A stretch of 64,000 nucleotides of DNA from assembly GCA_964016885.1 (NCBI GenBank), contig OZ024743.1, positions 163,930,642 to 163,994,641 of the forward strand, written 5' to 3'. This document shows positions 23,238 to 34,398 of this stretch, in pieces (the first letter of the stretch is position 1; each line of letters starts with the position of its first letter). Below the pieces are notes generated by a model. The model did no database searches, had not been told where the DNA came from, and saw only the letters and a program-made list of their open reading frames with translations. The translations under genes were made by a program, and so were the position numbers. This DNA is from Eledone cirrhosa (lineage: Eukaryota > Mollusca > Cephalopoda > Octopoda > Eledonidae).

Positions 23238-24441
23238 GATGAATGGCTTGTGAAGGCTGTACAAGCCATATATAGGAGAGCAGTCAGCAAAGTTAGCGTT
23301 AACAATGACTATAGCGAGGAATTTAGCATACAGGTCGGTGTCCACCAGGGCTCTGTTCTTAGCCCTCTCCTGTTTATTATCATATTGCAGGCTATAACAG
23401 AGGAGTTTAAGACCGGATGACCATGGGAACTTCTTACACTTATAGCTGAATCTATGGTGGAACTAGAGATGAAATTCCAAACATGGAAGCAGGGACTAGA
23501 AAGAAAGGGTCTCAAAGTCAACCTGACAAAGACTAAGGTCCTCGTAAGTAGACGAGAAAACAGAACCCAGATCCCTTACTGTAGAAACAGTAGACAGCTT
23601 CTGCTACCTAGGTGACCGAATTAGCAGCAGAGGTGGGTGTTCTGAAAGTACAGTAACCAAGGTAAGAACGGGATGGAAGAAGTTCAGGGAGCTATTACCA
23701 CTGCTAGCTGCATAAGGCTTTTCTCTCAAAATGAAAGGCAGACTGTATGATACATGCATACGAACAACAATGTTACATGGTCGTGAGACTTGGGCGTTGT
23801 GTGCAGAAGACTTGCATAGTTTAGAAAGAAATGAAGCTTGCATGCTCCAATGGATGTGTAATAGTAATATATACAAGAACGGCAAAGTATAAACGAACTG
23901 AGAGAGAGACTAAGTATAAGAGGAATCAAATGCTGTGTGCAAGAGAGGAGATTATATTGGTATGGACATGTGATGCATATGAAAGATGACAGCTGCATAA
24001 AAAGGTGCAGAGCACTAAAAGTTGATGAAGCCTTGGAGTGTGGAGACCTAAGAAGACCTGGGATGAGGTGATAAAAGCTGATCTTGCCCAATTGCACCTC
24101 TCAAAGGCGATGACACAGGACCGAGACTTCTGGAATTACGCAGTAATACAGAAGACCCAACTTCCTACAGGTACAAGCTGAAGCCAAAGCATATAGATAG
24201 TATGCCCCCACTGTAAAGTGATCGTGTAGGTGCCACAACAAAAAAGCACCCTGTCCATACTGTAAAGTAATTTGTAGGCGCCACTGTAAATGAGGTTGCT
24301 GTTAGGAAGGGCATCCAGCTGTAGAAATCAAGACAAAATCAGTTCTGTATGAGCAAGCCATGGTCACCTGATCTGGCATTGCCCACAGCAGGACAACCTA
24401 TCTAGCATGGAAGAATGGACGTAAAAGGGTGATGATGATGA
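23238..24441 (+). mobile_element. 5'-truncated RTE LINE (copy D)
   Basis: Begins within the RT domain (DEWLVKAVQAIYRRAVSKV), has VGVHQGSVLSPLLFIIILQA, then jumps from WELL directly to TLIAES, so the YADD catalytic box has been lost in a small deletion. The LHGRETWALCAEDLHSLERN region, subfamily-2 3' UTR and (GATGAT) tail at about 24430-24441 follow. Stops and frameshifts occur throughout. Confidence 0.88.
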
Positions 24442-24501
24442 TATATATATATAAGAGAGTGTTGTAGTTTGCTTGAAGCATTGTGCATTAAGTATAAGAA
24501 A

Positions 24502-24693
24502 GTATGTAATTCGAAGGCTGCGACAATGCAAAAGATGTGATACGATTTAAGATAAAAGAAAGCAACAAAGCTGCTCTGTGTTACCTAAGGTTGTATTACA
24601 ATAAAGAACAAGTAACATAGAACAGTTTTCTTGCCTTATTTTATATTAAATCGTTCACACCTTTTGCATTGTCGCAGCCTTCGACTTACATAC
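24502..24693. mobile_element. Palindromic MITE-like unit
   Basis: A roughly 190-bp inverted repeat with arms meeting near 24597. The left arm has TCGAAGGCTGCGACAATGCA; the right arm carries its complement TGCATTGTCGCAGCCTTCGA. The inner parts also pair (TTGTATTACAATAAAGAAC region). A foldback or MITE origin is inferred. No coding capacity. Confidence 0.7.
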
Positions 24694-24804
24694 CTTCTTT
24701 ACCTTCTTTCATATATATATATACCCACTCTGCATCATACCATGTATCGAGTACTTCTCTGATTTGTGACCTTGATCCCCATACTGCAGACTATCAATAC
24801 ACAC

Positions 24805-25150
24805 ACATGTATCATCATCATTTCATTTTACGTCCGCTTTTTCCCTGCTTGCAAGGGTGGGACGGGAACTGATGCTGGCTTGATTTCTACAGCTGGATGC
24901 CCTTCCTAACACCAACTTCATTTACAGTGAGTGCTGGGTGCTTTTTTGCCGTGGCACCTCCACGACCACTTTGCAGTGGAATGATAGGGACCCCAGTCCC
25001 TATCATCTCATTTCTACAGCTGAGTAAACTGGAGCAATGTGAAATAAAGTGTCTTGCTCAAGGAAACAACACATCACCTGGTCTGAGAAATGAACTCACA
25101 ACCTTTCGATTGCAAGGCCAATGCTCTAACCACTAAGCCATGTGCCTCCA
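24805..25150 (-). mobile_element. SINE family 1, full length
   Basis: Minus-strand copy. The 3' tail is at the left (ATCATCATTTCATTTTACGT, CCCTGCTTGCAAGGGTGGGA) and the tRNA-like head at the right (TTGCAAGGCCAATGCTCTAA, CACTAAGCCATGTGCC). Confidence 0.92.
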
Positions 25151-26270
25151 TATATATATATATACACACACATATGAATAATATATATGCACTTATACAT
25201 GTATTTATGTGTAAGTATACATGTGTGTATATATATATATATATATATAAAAGAATGGTCAAATATATATTCTATTTTGCTTGTCATATTCCACACAAAC
25301 AGATGATAGTTACAGCAACTACTACTGCAACAACAACAACAACAATAGTGAGAGCAGATGTAGGATCTAAAGAATTGTGTGGGTTTACAGCAACAACGGA
25401 TATATGGAGAGAGGGAGAGAAATCAATGTGAATGTCTAGTCAGGAGTGTAAGATATTGTTTAACTGTTCAACGTGGTAATTATGAATAGCCATATATAGA
25501 AACATTGATATGTCCGGAAACCAACTTTGGTGGAAATAAACAGCTTTAATAATTAAAGATATTTTTAACCATCATATCATAGGCATGCAGGGTTGTTGTA
25601 CTTTTGTCATGTGTTCTGCAATATTTAACTGGTTTATTGTTCTTTTGCTGGTTTCATGGTTTTAGTCAGTAGACTGTGGCCTTGCTGGGGCATCTACTAT
25701 CAATTGTATCATTGTCTGAACACCAACAAACAAGTGTTTTAACCCTTTTGATAACATACAGTGAAACCACCTCTGGTTCTATGTAAGAACCTTTGTTATC
25801 TTCCAAACATCAATTTAATAATGAGAAAGTTATAACTAAATCCCTCCAAATTCTTGATTATTTTCTACATTACTTGAAAAACATAAGCAGTGGATTTTGT
25901 TAGAAATATTATAATAAAAGAATATAAACATATCCCTGCTAAAATCAGGTGTTAGCCTTGTGGAAAACATGATCCCCAAGAGAATGAAAGGCAAAGTTGA
26001 TCTCAATAGGATTTGAACTCAAGGTGCAGTGAGTCAGAATAAATACTGAAGCATTTAATCCAATACCCCAACAACTCTGTAAATTTCCCTTATATAGTAG
26101 AATAGGGGAGATATACTTTATTTTAAAGGTATCAATTCACCCAACCACTAGTGTCTTATTCAGCTTTGTTCATAGGTTCAGACAACATGGATGTCATTCA
26201 AATTTTTATTGACTGGAACAAATTCATGAAACTCAGCTTTGAATGAATAAATAAACTCTACTATTGGTAT
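25151..26270. other. Unassigned AT-rich region
   Basis: (TA)n runs at 25150-25165 and 25228-25248, CAA triplets near 25330, and the dispersed 60-bp block at 25795-25860. A stretch near 25980-26040 (GAATGAAAGGCAAAGTTGAT, AGGATTTGAACTCA) looks like the body of SINE family 2 in strongly diverged form. No gene. Confidence 0.5.
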
Positions 26271-26480
26271 AGGTGATGCCACATACCCTAGTGGTTAGGG
26301 TGTTGGGCTCACAATCACAATCTTCCTGAACCAAGTGGCCACATTTGAGCAAAGCACTTCACTTCATATTGCTCCAGTTTACTCAGCTGAAAATGAGTAC
26401 CAACAGCAGCATCTGAGAGTTGCAATAGACTAGTGTCTCAATCAGAATAAAGTCTTGTATTCACAGTTGCTTAATGCCAG
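26271..26480 (+). mobile_element. Diverged tRNA-derived SINE with shared core
   Basis: A-box-like CCCTAGTGGTTAGGGTGTTG at the head, then core wording (GCAAAGCACTTCACTTCATA, CTCCAGTTTACTCAGCTGAA). The 3' part differs from SINE family 1, so this is a related family or an old copy. Confidence 0.65.
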
Positions 26481-27037
26481 CAAAACCATTTTAAGTTCCA
26501 ATCAACAAGCTTCTGGAACAGACTTTTACCTTTTCTTAAAACTACAGGTACAGGGTATTCTTTCTCTGGTTTGACCATCCAAACATATACATGGTTTTAG
26601 TGAGGGCCAAGGGTAAGGAAAGGATTTCCAGATATTCGACATTCTGACACAGCTGTATAAGCCCATGGTTTGGCCTTGAAGCTTTCATGTATTTTAAGAC
26701 CCCTTTTTGCACTTCAATCTTTCACCTCACTACAAAAAGAAAAAAACATTGATGTGACCCCTAGTAAATCATATGAATAATACAACCCTGCATTCTAATG
26801 TTAAAGTAATGGGAATGGTGCTAGTGAGAAGAGATAGTATTAGCAATGAGAGGAGAGCCAAATGACTCACTTGGTTTTCGGTAGCCAGTTCCAGAGAAGT
26901 AGAGGATAATTTCCCTTGGTCTGTGGAATGCTCAGCCACTAGCAAGTTAATTTCACAATTAGGCTGTTCTGTTGTCGAAGCAACAAGGACACACATTGTT
27001 AGAACCAACAGAAGACCTACACACACTCACACATAAA
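26481..27037. other. Unassigned region
   Basis: A minus-strand frame at 26769-27026 starts with a hydrophobic, signal-peptide-like segment (MCVGLLLVLTMCVLVAS) and contains a second hydrophobic run. It has no recognisable domain, and I do not call it a gene. Confidence 0.4.
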
Positions 27038-27345
27038 TACATGGCTGTGTGGTTCAGGAGTTCACTTTGCAACCATGTGTTTTGGTTTCAATCCTGTTGC
27101 ACAATATCTTGGGCAAGTGTCATCTACTATAGCCTTTGGTAGGTGGAAACTGCAGAAGCCTGTTGTGTATATGTCTGTATGTGTTTATGTCTCAAAATCT
27201 AGAGATTTGACAAAAACGAAATCAATAGAAGTACCAGACTTGTTAAAAATAAGTACTGATCGATTAAATCAAGGCAGTGTCCCAGAATGACCATAGTCTA
27301 ATGATTGAAATCAGTAAAATAATAAATATTTTACTTGCTATGTTA
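27038..27345 (+). mobile_element. tRNA-derived SINE, third family
   Basis: Head ATGGCTGTGTGGTTCAGGAG with B-box-like GGTTTCAATCCTGTTGC, then CTTGGGCAAGTGTCATCTAC, ATAGCC, GGTGGAAACTGCAGAAGCC, and an end with CAGTGTCCCAGAATGACC. This order matches a SINE type I remember as widespread in squid and octopus, with a tRNA-Lys-like head. Confidence 0.8.
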
Positions 27346-27478
27346 TGAAACATTTTTATTAATAGATCAGGCAATAAAATACAATAAGAATATTTTATTA
27401 TAAAGCTTTTAAAATGTGTTTGGGGAAGAAAACAAGATCAAAAACTAGTAATAACTTAACAATACTAATCAATACTGT

Positions 27479-27645
27479 TAGGCCATGCCTTCCTCCACTC
27501 AGACATCACTACCCCTGATACTATCAGGCCACACTCCCCTCCACTCAGACATCACTACCCCTGATACTATCACGCCACACTCCCCTCCACTCAGACATCA
27601 CTACCCCTGATACTATCAGGCCACACTCCCCTCCACTACCCTATA
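27479..27645. repeat. 46-bp minisatellite, about 3.5 units
   Basis: Units contain CACTCAGACATCACTACCCC followed by TGATACTATCAGGCCACACT. The first unit is diverged (GCCATGCCTTCC). Nearly identical later units indicate recent tandem growth. Confidence 0.93.
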
Positions 27646-27726
27646 CTAACTTTAAGAAAGAAATCCTATCAAATTTGTGCATGTGTTGTGTACATGTATA
27701 TGTATTTTCATATGTGTGTATGTATG

Positions 27727-28375
27727 CACAGGGCTAGATTTAGACTTTGGGGGCCCTGAGGCACTTCAGGTTCAGGGGGGCCCCCTCATGATGATGATGA
27801 TCATCATCATCATACGTCCGCTTTTCCCTGCTTGCAAGCATACACAAAAAAATTAGAATACACAGCAAACGCCAAATTTTACATATCAAAGTCTGCTTGG
27901 CACAAGTAATTGTAATTGAAAGGTTATACATACAGGAATTAAATTCAAAATATCTAACCATCCTCATTTTACATCCACTTTCCACACTGGTATGTATTGG
28001 ACAGTGTATCACTGTCCGAGACCAAACATATTGGAGAACCTCATCTTGCTCATACATTTTATATTTGGCATGGTTTCTATGGCTGAATGCCCTGCCTGAC
28101 ATAACCACTTTGGAGTGTTTACAGTGTGCATTGTTTTTGCGATACTAGCAGATACTTTTTCTTAGAATTGTTCTAACAGTCTGATGTCTATAAAGTTGAG
28201 AAAACATGGTGAATTTCGCCACAGTAAATACATTAGATACTTTTTGCTAAAAATATAGTTCTTGCTGTCAAAGGGGTAAAACTAAAAAGTCCAGCAGAGA
28301 GCACAAACAAATTGCTACAGCCATCGCTGCCTGGGGGCCCAGGGCAATTGTCCCCCATTAAATCCGGCCTTGTGT
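27727..28375 (+). mobile_element. Non-autonomous hAT-like element carrying RTE-tail-like sequence
   Basis: Starts CAGGGCTAGATTTAGACTTT and ends with the complement of a CAAGGCCGGATTTAATGGG terminus; CAGGG-type ends of this kind are usual for hAT transposons. The interior has degraded RTE 3' tail words (CTGCTTGCAAGC, GAATGCCCTGCCTGACATAA). Possible 8-bp target duplication: TATATGCA left, TGTATGCT right, six of eight matching. No transposase. Confidence 0.6.
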
Positions 28376-28558
28376 ATGCTTACATACAACTGGAATGGGC
28401 AGGTTTTATCTGTTTTATTGGTATTTCCCACCTCTATTCACTTTCCATTGAGTGGGGATGTAGGGTGGTGTGGTTGGGTGGTGGTTGTAGTGCAGAGGTG
28501 AGTAGAGGGTAGGTGGTGATGGGGGATAATGATGGTAATAGTTGGGGTTGTGTATATG

Positions 28559-29146
28559 TGCTGGGCCGAGTTTAATGGGGGCAAAAGAGGCAATTGTCCT
28601 GGGCCTTAACAACGATGGCCATAGCAATTTATTTGTGTCCTCCGCTGGGCTATGAACTATGTTTTTAACAAAAAGTATTTAATGTCCTTACTTTAGGAAA
28701 ATACATCAAATTTTTTCAACTTTAGAGACATGCGATTGTTATCAAAACAATATTCTAATAAAAAAGTATTTGATGTCGCTGTGTAAAGTGGTTGTGCTGC
28801 TATCACAAAAACAATGCACACAGTAAACACTCTGAAGTGGTTATGTCAGGCAGGGCATCCAGCCACAGAAACCATGCCAAATATGTAATGTATGAGCAAG
28901 ATGAGGTCACTCCAATATGTCTGGTCTTGGACTGCAATAACCTGTCAACATATGCCAGTGTGGAAAGTGGATGTAAAATGAAAATGGTTACATTTTTTTT
29001 ATTTAACCCCTGTATGGATAACTTTTCAATTCCAGTTACTTGCGCCAGCCGTCTTTGATATGTAAAATTGGGGATTTAGTGTGCATTCTAATTTTTGCAT
29101 ATGAGAGGGGCCCTCAAACCTGATGTGCCTCTGGCTCCCAAAGTCT
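28559..29146 (-). mobile_element. Second hAT-like element, inverted
   Basis: Reverse-oriented relative of 27727-28375: inner end GGGCCGAGTTTAATGGGGGC, outer end GCCCTCAAACCTGATGTGCC then TCCCAAAGTC. The last outer bases are lost where the Jockey-like LINE begins. With its partner it forms an inverted repeat around a spacer of about 180 bp. Confidence 0.6.
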
Positions 29147-29149
29147 TAT

Positions 29150-30805
29150 TTTTATTGAGTTGCTATACCACATGCTTCCAGTGTTGTGACAGAGCCTCAC
29201 CTGGGGCATTAAGGTTTCAAGGTCATTAACTATGCATAAATCTTCAAGACAGGGACAGGTGCTGACTAGAAGCTCTGTTGTTCGACTGAGTGTAGAAAGC
29301 TGGGTCTTGAGCCTCTTTGTTATTGGTTCACAGCCATAGAGTGGATGACAGGGGTCAGTTTCCTGCTTCAACTTCTCAAGTTGAGAGTGGGCTGTCCTTT
29401 TGATGTGAGGGGAGCAATGCTACTATTAAGTAGAGGTCATCCACTTTGGTTGGCTTGAGACACCCAGTGATTGATCTGAAAGAGGCATTTAGGGCAGGGT
29501 CAATTTGCTTTGCATGTAATGATCAGCTTCACACTGGTGAGGCATATTCTGCTGTGAAGTAGCAAAGTGTTAGGGCTGTGGTGTGGATTTTGCTGGCATG
29601 GGCACACCTTTTAGTGTTAGCCAGCTTCTTTGCGATGTTGTTTCTTAATCTGACCTTGGATTCAGTCTTTGAAATATGGTCCTTGTATGTAAGGGACCAG
29701 TCCAGAGTGACACCTAGGTAGATAGGCTTGGAAATGTACTCCAACCATTTTGAGCTGGTGGTTAGCTTCCCTGTTCCATAGGTGAAAAGCACTGATTTAG
29801 GTCTTGTCAGAGTTGGCTCAAAGGTGGTTGACAGCATGGTATGGGATAGGGACGCCCAGAGCACTGGTGAGTGAGGCCTCAACTTCCTTTAAAGATTGCT
29901 TCTGGGATGCAATGCAAAAATCATCTGCATAGAGGAAGCTCCTAGAATTTGGGTGGATGGGCTGATCATTTGTGTAGATATTGAAGAGGAGGGGAACAAG
30001 CACATTACATTTGGGGAAGCCATTCTGCTATGATGACCATCGATTGTGTTTCCCTCTGAGGTTCACAATGAACCGCCTGTTCGACAACATGTTCCTGATG
30101 AGAAGAGTGAGCTTCAAGTCCCCAGTCATCTCAAACAGCTTCTCTGTGAAGATCCCGAGGTTCACAGTGTCATGTACTGCAGAGGTCAGCAAATGCAGCA
30201 CATATGATCTCACCCTTCTCAAACCTATCTTCAATAAATTGTGACAGGCTTGGGAGTTGACTAGTGTAAGACTTTCCAGCTCTGAAACCTGCCTGTTCTG
30301 GAATGAGCTTAACGTCTATGGACGGAGCCAGACTGTTTAAAATGAGGCATTCAAAAAGCTTGTAGATGTGGCTGAGGAAGAGAGATTGGCCTATAGCTCT
30401 TGGGGTTGGCGGGATCTTTACGGGCTTCAGTACTGCTATTACTTTAGCTTTCTTCCATAACTTTGGGATCTTGTTGGAGCTCATTCATTCAAGAAGCCAT
30501 GTGAGGCCCAGATGCTTAATCTGCTCAATAAGGATGTCGTTGAGATCTACAGCCTTGTTGTTTTTCATGGCTTTGATTGCTGCATCCAATTCAATTTTTG
30601 TGAAGGGCCTTGTGCAGCTGGAGGGTTCTTGGCTGGGCAAATTTGGTCTCCAAGGATGGTGATCTGTATGGGTGGGTATAGGGCAACTGGAGTAGGGGAT
30701 GATGACACTGAACATTGGGTGCGTGTTTATCGGGTGATGATGACGATGTTGATTGTTAGCTATGTAGGTGATTGTATAATTGTGGAGTTGTGAGCTTTTA
30801 TTCTG
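29150..30805 (-). pseudogene. Jockey-type LINE reverse transcriptase, broken
   Basis: Minus-strand pieces in order: DAAIKAMKNNKAVDLNDI (about 30580), IPKLWKKAKVIAVLKPVK, an RPISLL-like site changed to AIGQSLFLSHIYKLFECLIL, LIPEQAGFRAGKSYTSQ (about 30290), FVDL/AFADL, FIVNLRGKHNRW, VPLLFNIYTND, and the catalytic box FLYADDFCIASQ (about 29925). A C-terminal block with YLGVTLDWSLTYKDHI (about 29700) follows. These motifs fit Jockey/CR1-group LINEs and differ from the RTE and Tx1 types. At least four frame changes. No endonuclease or ORF1 remains, so it is 5' truncated near 30805. Confidence 0.8.
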
Positions 30806-31230
30806 AGGCAAGAGAAAAATTGAAACATTTATTTAATCCCCCAATCACTACATATTACTTTTTATTTATTGGTATGTAATCTAAACTATAATAAAGAAAG
30901 GTCTGCGGGACTGCGTATGGTTTTTTTTTTTTTATCCCGTTTGTAAAATAAGTTGGATTACTTTGAATAAATAATGAACGAATATTACATAATTTATCTA
31001 CTAAAATTCATAAACAAAAATAATTTCGTAAAAATAAATAATTTAAAATTGACTTCTTTTCAAAGTTGCACTTCCGGTATATCGTTGCCACCACCACTTC
31101 AACTACCATATATATAGAAAGAGAGAGTGTGTGACGTCAACACTTCTGGTGGCGATCACTTAAATAAACATACTAATTTTCTGTCACTAATTTTCTTCTA
31201 ATGCAGTTTATATATAATATCGTCTTTTTT
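30806..31230. other. Unassigned AT-rich spacer
   Basis: A poly-T run near 30919-30932 and a GA run near 31118. No element recognised. Confidence 0.5.
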
Positions 31231-31421
31231 TAATGTATCATGGATTCCGTTACTGATTACATAAGACAGTGTAACAACGTCTTCGTTCAATTTCTGTTTA
31301 TATTGTCAATTACGATTTCATTTGATCTATCATATCTACATGTATATATACTTGCGTATAATATCAATATACACACTACACATGCTAGCAGAAAACCACC
31401 CGATGGGTGGTTTTTCTGCTA
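31231..31421 (+). mobile_element. Helitron 3'-end fragment with hairpin
   Basis: Ends in a long hairpin at 31385-31421 whose arms read CTAGCAGAAAACCACCC and GGGTGGTTTTTCTGCTA. The same hairpin, with similar upstream words (ATATCA-TATA-CACT), occurs inverted at 51666-51702. A 3'-proximal hairpin and CTAG-type end are Helitron features; here the final G is lost. Confidence 0.55.
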
Positions 31422-31898
31422 TTGTATGTAAGAAACACGGCGAGGATGACGCTGTTCATTATCCCATTAAATTTCTCAACAGTCTGGAATCATCCGGTAT
31501 ACCGCCACACAACCTTGAATTGAAGAAGAACACAGTCATGCTTCTCAGAAAGCTGGATCAGGCAAGACTGTGCAATGGGACGCGTATGGTTGTGACTGAA
31601 CTACATCCTCACTGGATGTAGTAAGGGAGACGTCATATTTATACCTAAAATACTCCTAATACCAACATATCTCCCCTTTCATTTCAAACAATTGCAATTC
31701 TCAGTAAGAGTCAGTTACACAATGACCATTAACAAGTCCCAAGGTCAAACACTGCAGATTGAAGGTCTCCATCTAGAAGAGAGCTGTTTCTCACATGGTC
31801 AATTGTATAGGTTGTTCAGAGTAGGAAGCCCCTACAAACTCTTCATATATGCTCCAAAGAAAATAGTTAAAAACATTGTATATACCAAAGTTCTATAA
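31403..31898 (+). pseudogene. Helitron PIF1-like helicase C-terminus, broken
   Basis: Two open pieces. The first reads VHYPIKFLNSLESSGIPPHN, then LRKLDQARLCNGTRMVV (about 31455-31600). The second, 31692-31898, reads YTMTINKSQGQTLQIEGLHL, CFSHGQLYRLFRVGSP, LFIYAPK and KNIVYTKVL. These are the final helicase motifs (including motif VI region) of the Rep/Helicase protein of Helitrons, which unwinds DNA during rolling-circle transposition. The stop at 31896-31898 matches a natural C-terminus. A frame change or deletion around 31610-31690 separates the pieces, and the N-terminal Rep and earlier helicase motifs are absent. Confidence 0.82.
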
Positions 31899-32117
31899 AT
31901 GTTTTATAATTTTCGTAGAATACATTTTTTTATTATTTTCTTTATTACTTTCTGTAAATAGATAGTCTAAATAATTTTTTTAAAATTATGTCATGCAATA
32001 TTTAAATACCTTTTAACATCTTTTAATTTAAGGAAAATGGGCATTACAACAGATGCCTTATGAATAGATTTGAGCATAGTACTGACCACGGCGACAGCCA
32101 GATGACTGGTAGCATAT

Positions 32118-33420
32118 ATATATATATTAACAATGGCTATACGAAAGAATTTAGTGTGCAGGTTGGTGTCCATCAAGGCTCAGTTCTTAGCCTCCACCTC
32201 TTTATCATCGTCCTACAGGCAATAACAGAGGAGTTTAAGACTGACTGCCCTTGGGAACTTCTGTATGCAGATGACCTAACCCTTATAGCTGAATTAGAGA
32301 TGAAATTCCAAACCTAGAAGTACGGCCTGGAATCTAAATGTCTTAAAGTCAACTTAGCAAAGACGAAAGTTCTAGTAAGTAGAAAGGTTAACAGGGCCCA
32401 GATCTCCTCTGGCCCTGCTCTGTGTGCAGAAAAGGAGTAGGTAGCAATTCCATACTATGTCCCAAGTGCAAGATGTAGTGGGATCCCAGGCAGCCTAACA
32501 AAGAATGTAGGTTTTAAATGCGATCGGTGTACAGTAGCAATAAGTAGCAAGAGCTCTCAAGATGCAATCACCTTCAAATGCCTCAAGGGCTCTATAGAAG
32601 TAGTAGATAACTTCAGTTACCTAGGTGACCAAATCAGCAGTGAGGAGGTTGTTCCAAAAGTACAGTAGCCAGACTGAGATTGGACTGGTGAAAGCTCAGG
32701 ATCTACTACCACTGCTAACTATTAAACGTTTTTCCCTCAAAATGAAAGACAGACTATATGACACATGTATAAGAACAACTATGTTGTACAGCAGCAGAAG
32801 ACCTGCGTAGATTGGAAAGAAATGAAGCCTCCATGCTTCGATGGATGTGCAATAGCAATATACGTGAAAGGCAAAGCATAAATGAACTACGCGAGAAATT
32901 AGCATAAGAGGGATCAGATGTGATTTCATCGGTATGGACACGTGATTCGTATGAAGGATGACAGCTGTATAAAAGGGTGCAGAGTGTTCAAAGTTGATGG
33001 TAGCCATGAAGTAGGCAGGATAGGAAAATTTAGGATGAAGTAATAAGAGCTGACTTTGCTCAATTACACCTCACTAAGGAGGACCGTGACCTCTGGTGCT
33101 ATGAAGTATTGCAGAAGACTCGCCCTCTATTATTCTCAGGCTGACGCATATAGCTAGTAGGCAACATCATTCCCTACAATCTCCTCTCCCATAAACCTCC
33201 CTTATACCTACGTACCCAATTTCCCAAATCATCTTCCCCACCTCTCCCAAGTTCCCAACTTCCTCTATAAAGCGAGCGCCCAGTCTGCACTGTAAAGTGG
33301 TTGCATAGATGTCACGACAAAAAGCATCCAGCACACAATGTAAATGTGGTTGGTGTTAGGAAGTCATCCAGCCATAGAAACTAAGCCAAATCAGTTCTAT
33401 GTGAGTGAATCACGGTCCCC
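32118..33420 (+). mobile_element. 5'-truncated RTE LINE (copy E)
   Basis: Starts immediately after a TA run with NNGYTKEFSVQVGVHQGSVL. It keeps YADD (32264-32275), the Cys-type segment region near 32420-32550, the LERNEASMLRWMCNSNIRER region in broken frames, and subfamily-2 3' UTR words (GTTGGTGTTAGGAAG). It ends near ATCACGGTCCCCTCACC without a GATGAT tail, so the 3' end is also truncated. Confidence 0.85.
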
Positions 33421-33608
33421 TCACCAAAACTCTAATTAGGCTAAGCGGTGGTTTAAGGTTAAAACTATTCAAGGACCAAAGAATGTTAGAAATTAAATAT
33501 ATAATGGCGCTATTTCAATTTAATAATAATTCTGTTAAGATTTATTGTTTAAAACAAAAAAAAGGAAAAGAAAAAGAGGAAAAACAAAATGAAAACTAGA
33601 AGACAATA

Positions 33609-34044
33609 TAACTCAACAAGATAATTGTTTCTACTTTTGGCACAAGGCCAGCAATTATCCCAGTGTATTACTGGTACTTTATTTTAGCGACCCTGTAAGG
33701 ATGAAAGGCAAAGTTAACCTCGGCGGGATTTGAACTCAGACCATAAAGTGCCGTAACTCTTTGCTGCAAAGCATGGCGTCTGACCCTCTACCGATACTGC
33801 CAATCCACCGCCCTAACATGGCGTCTGACCCTCTACCGATACTGCCAATCCACCGCCCTAACATGGCGTCTGACCCTCTACCGATACTGCCAATCCACCG
33901 CCCTAACATGGCGTCTGACCCTCTACCGATACTGCCAATCCACCGCCCTAACATGGCGTCTGACCCTCTACCGATACTGCCAATCCACCGCCCTAACATG
34001 GCGTCTGACCCTCTACCGACACTGCCAATAACTCAACAAGATAA
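33609..34044 (-). mobile_element. SINE family 2 with amplified head
   Basis: A minus-strand SINE 2 body (33626-33770) whose tRNA-like 5' head is repeated several times. The whole insertion is flanked by the same sequence, ATAACTCAACAAGATAAT, at about 33608-33625 and 34027-34044. That is a target-site duplication, showing a single insertion later expanded internally. Confidence 0.92.
33771..34028. repeat. 45-bp minisatellite derived from the SINE head
   Basis: About 5.5 units of AACATGGCGTCTGACCCTCT plus ACCGATACTGCCAATCCACC. Units are almost identical; the last has CCGACACTG. The 45-bp period keeps a frame open on both strands, giving repetitive 15-residue peptides that are not genes. Confidence 0.95.
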
Positions 34045-34398
34045 TACAGACCTCTCAGTAATATATATATATATATATATATATATTTTTATACACACAG
34101 GCATGCATAGATAGATTTATATCTTTTAACGTCTGTGAGTATCATCATCATCATCATCACCATTTTATGTCTGTTCTTCCATGCTAGCATGGGTTAGACG
34201 GGTTTTCCTGTTGTGGGCAGTGTCTGGTTGGCTGACAAAGCCTTGCTCATATGGGAACTGATTCTGGCTTGATTTCTACAGCTGGATGCCCTTCCTAACA
34301 TCAACCTCATTTACAGTGTGGGCTGGGTGCTTTTTTGCCGTGGCACCTCCACGACCACTTTGCAGTGGGAGGGTGTGGGGGCATATTGTCTATATGCT

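Noticed and set aside
26769..27026. 85-codon minus-strand frame with a signal-peptide-like start
   Set aside because: No family, no splice signals or neighbours supporting it; hydrophobic runs arise easily in T-rich DNA. Kept only as a note in the spacer entry.
33771..34028. Regularly spaced repeats resembling a CRISPR array
   Set aside because: Units are contiguous 45-bp copies of the SINE head with no unique spacers, in an animal genome and inside a target-site duplication.
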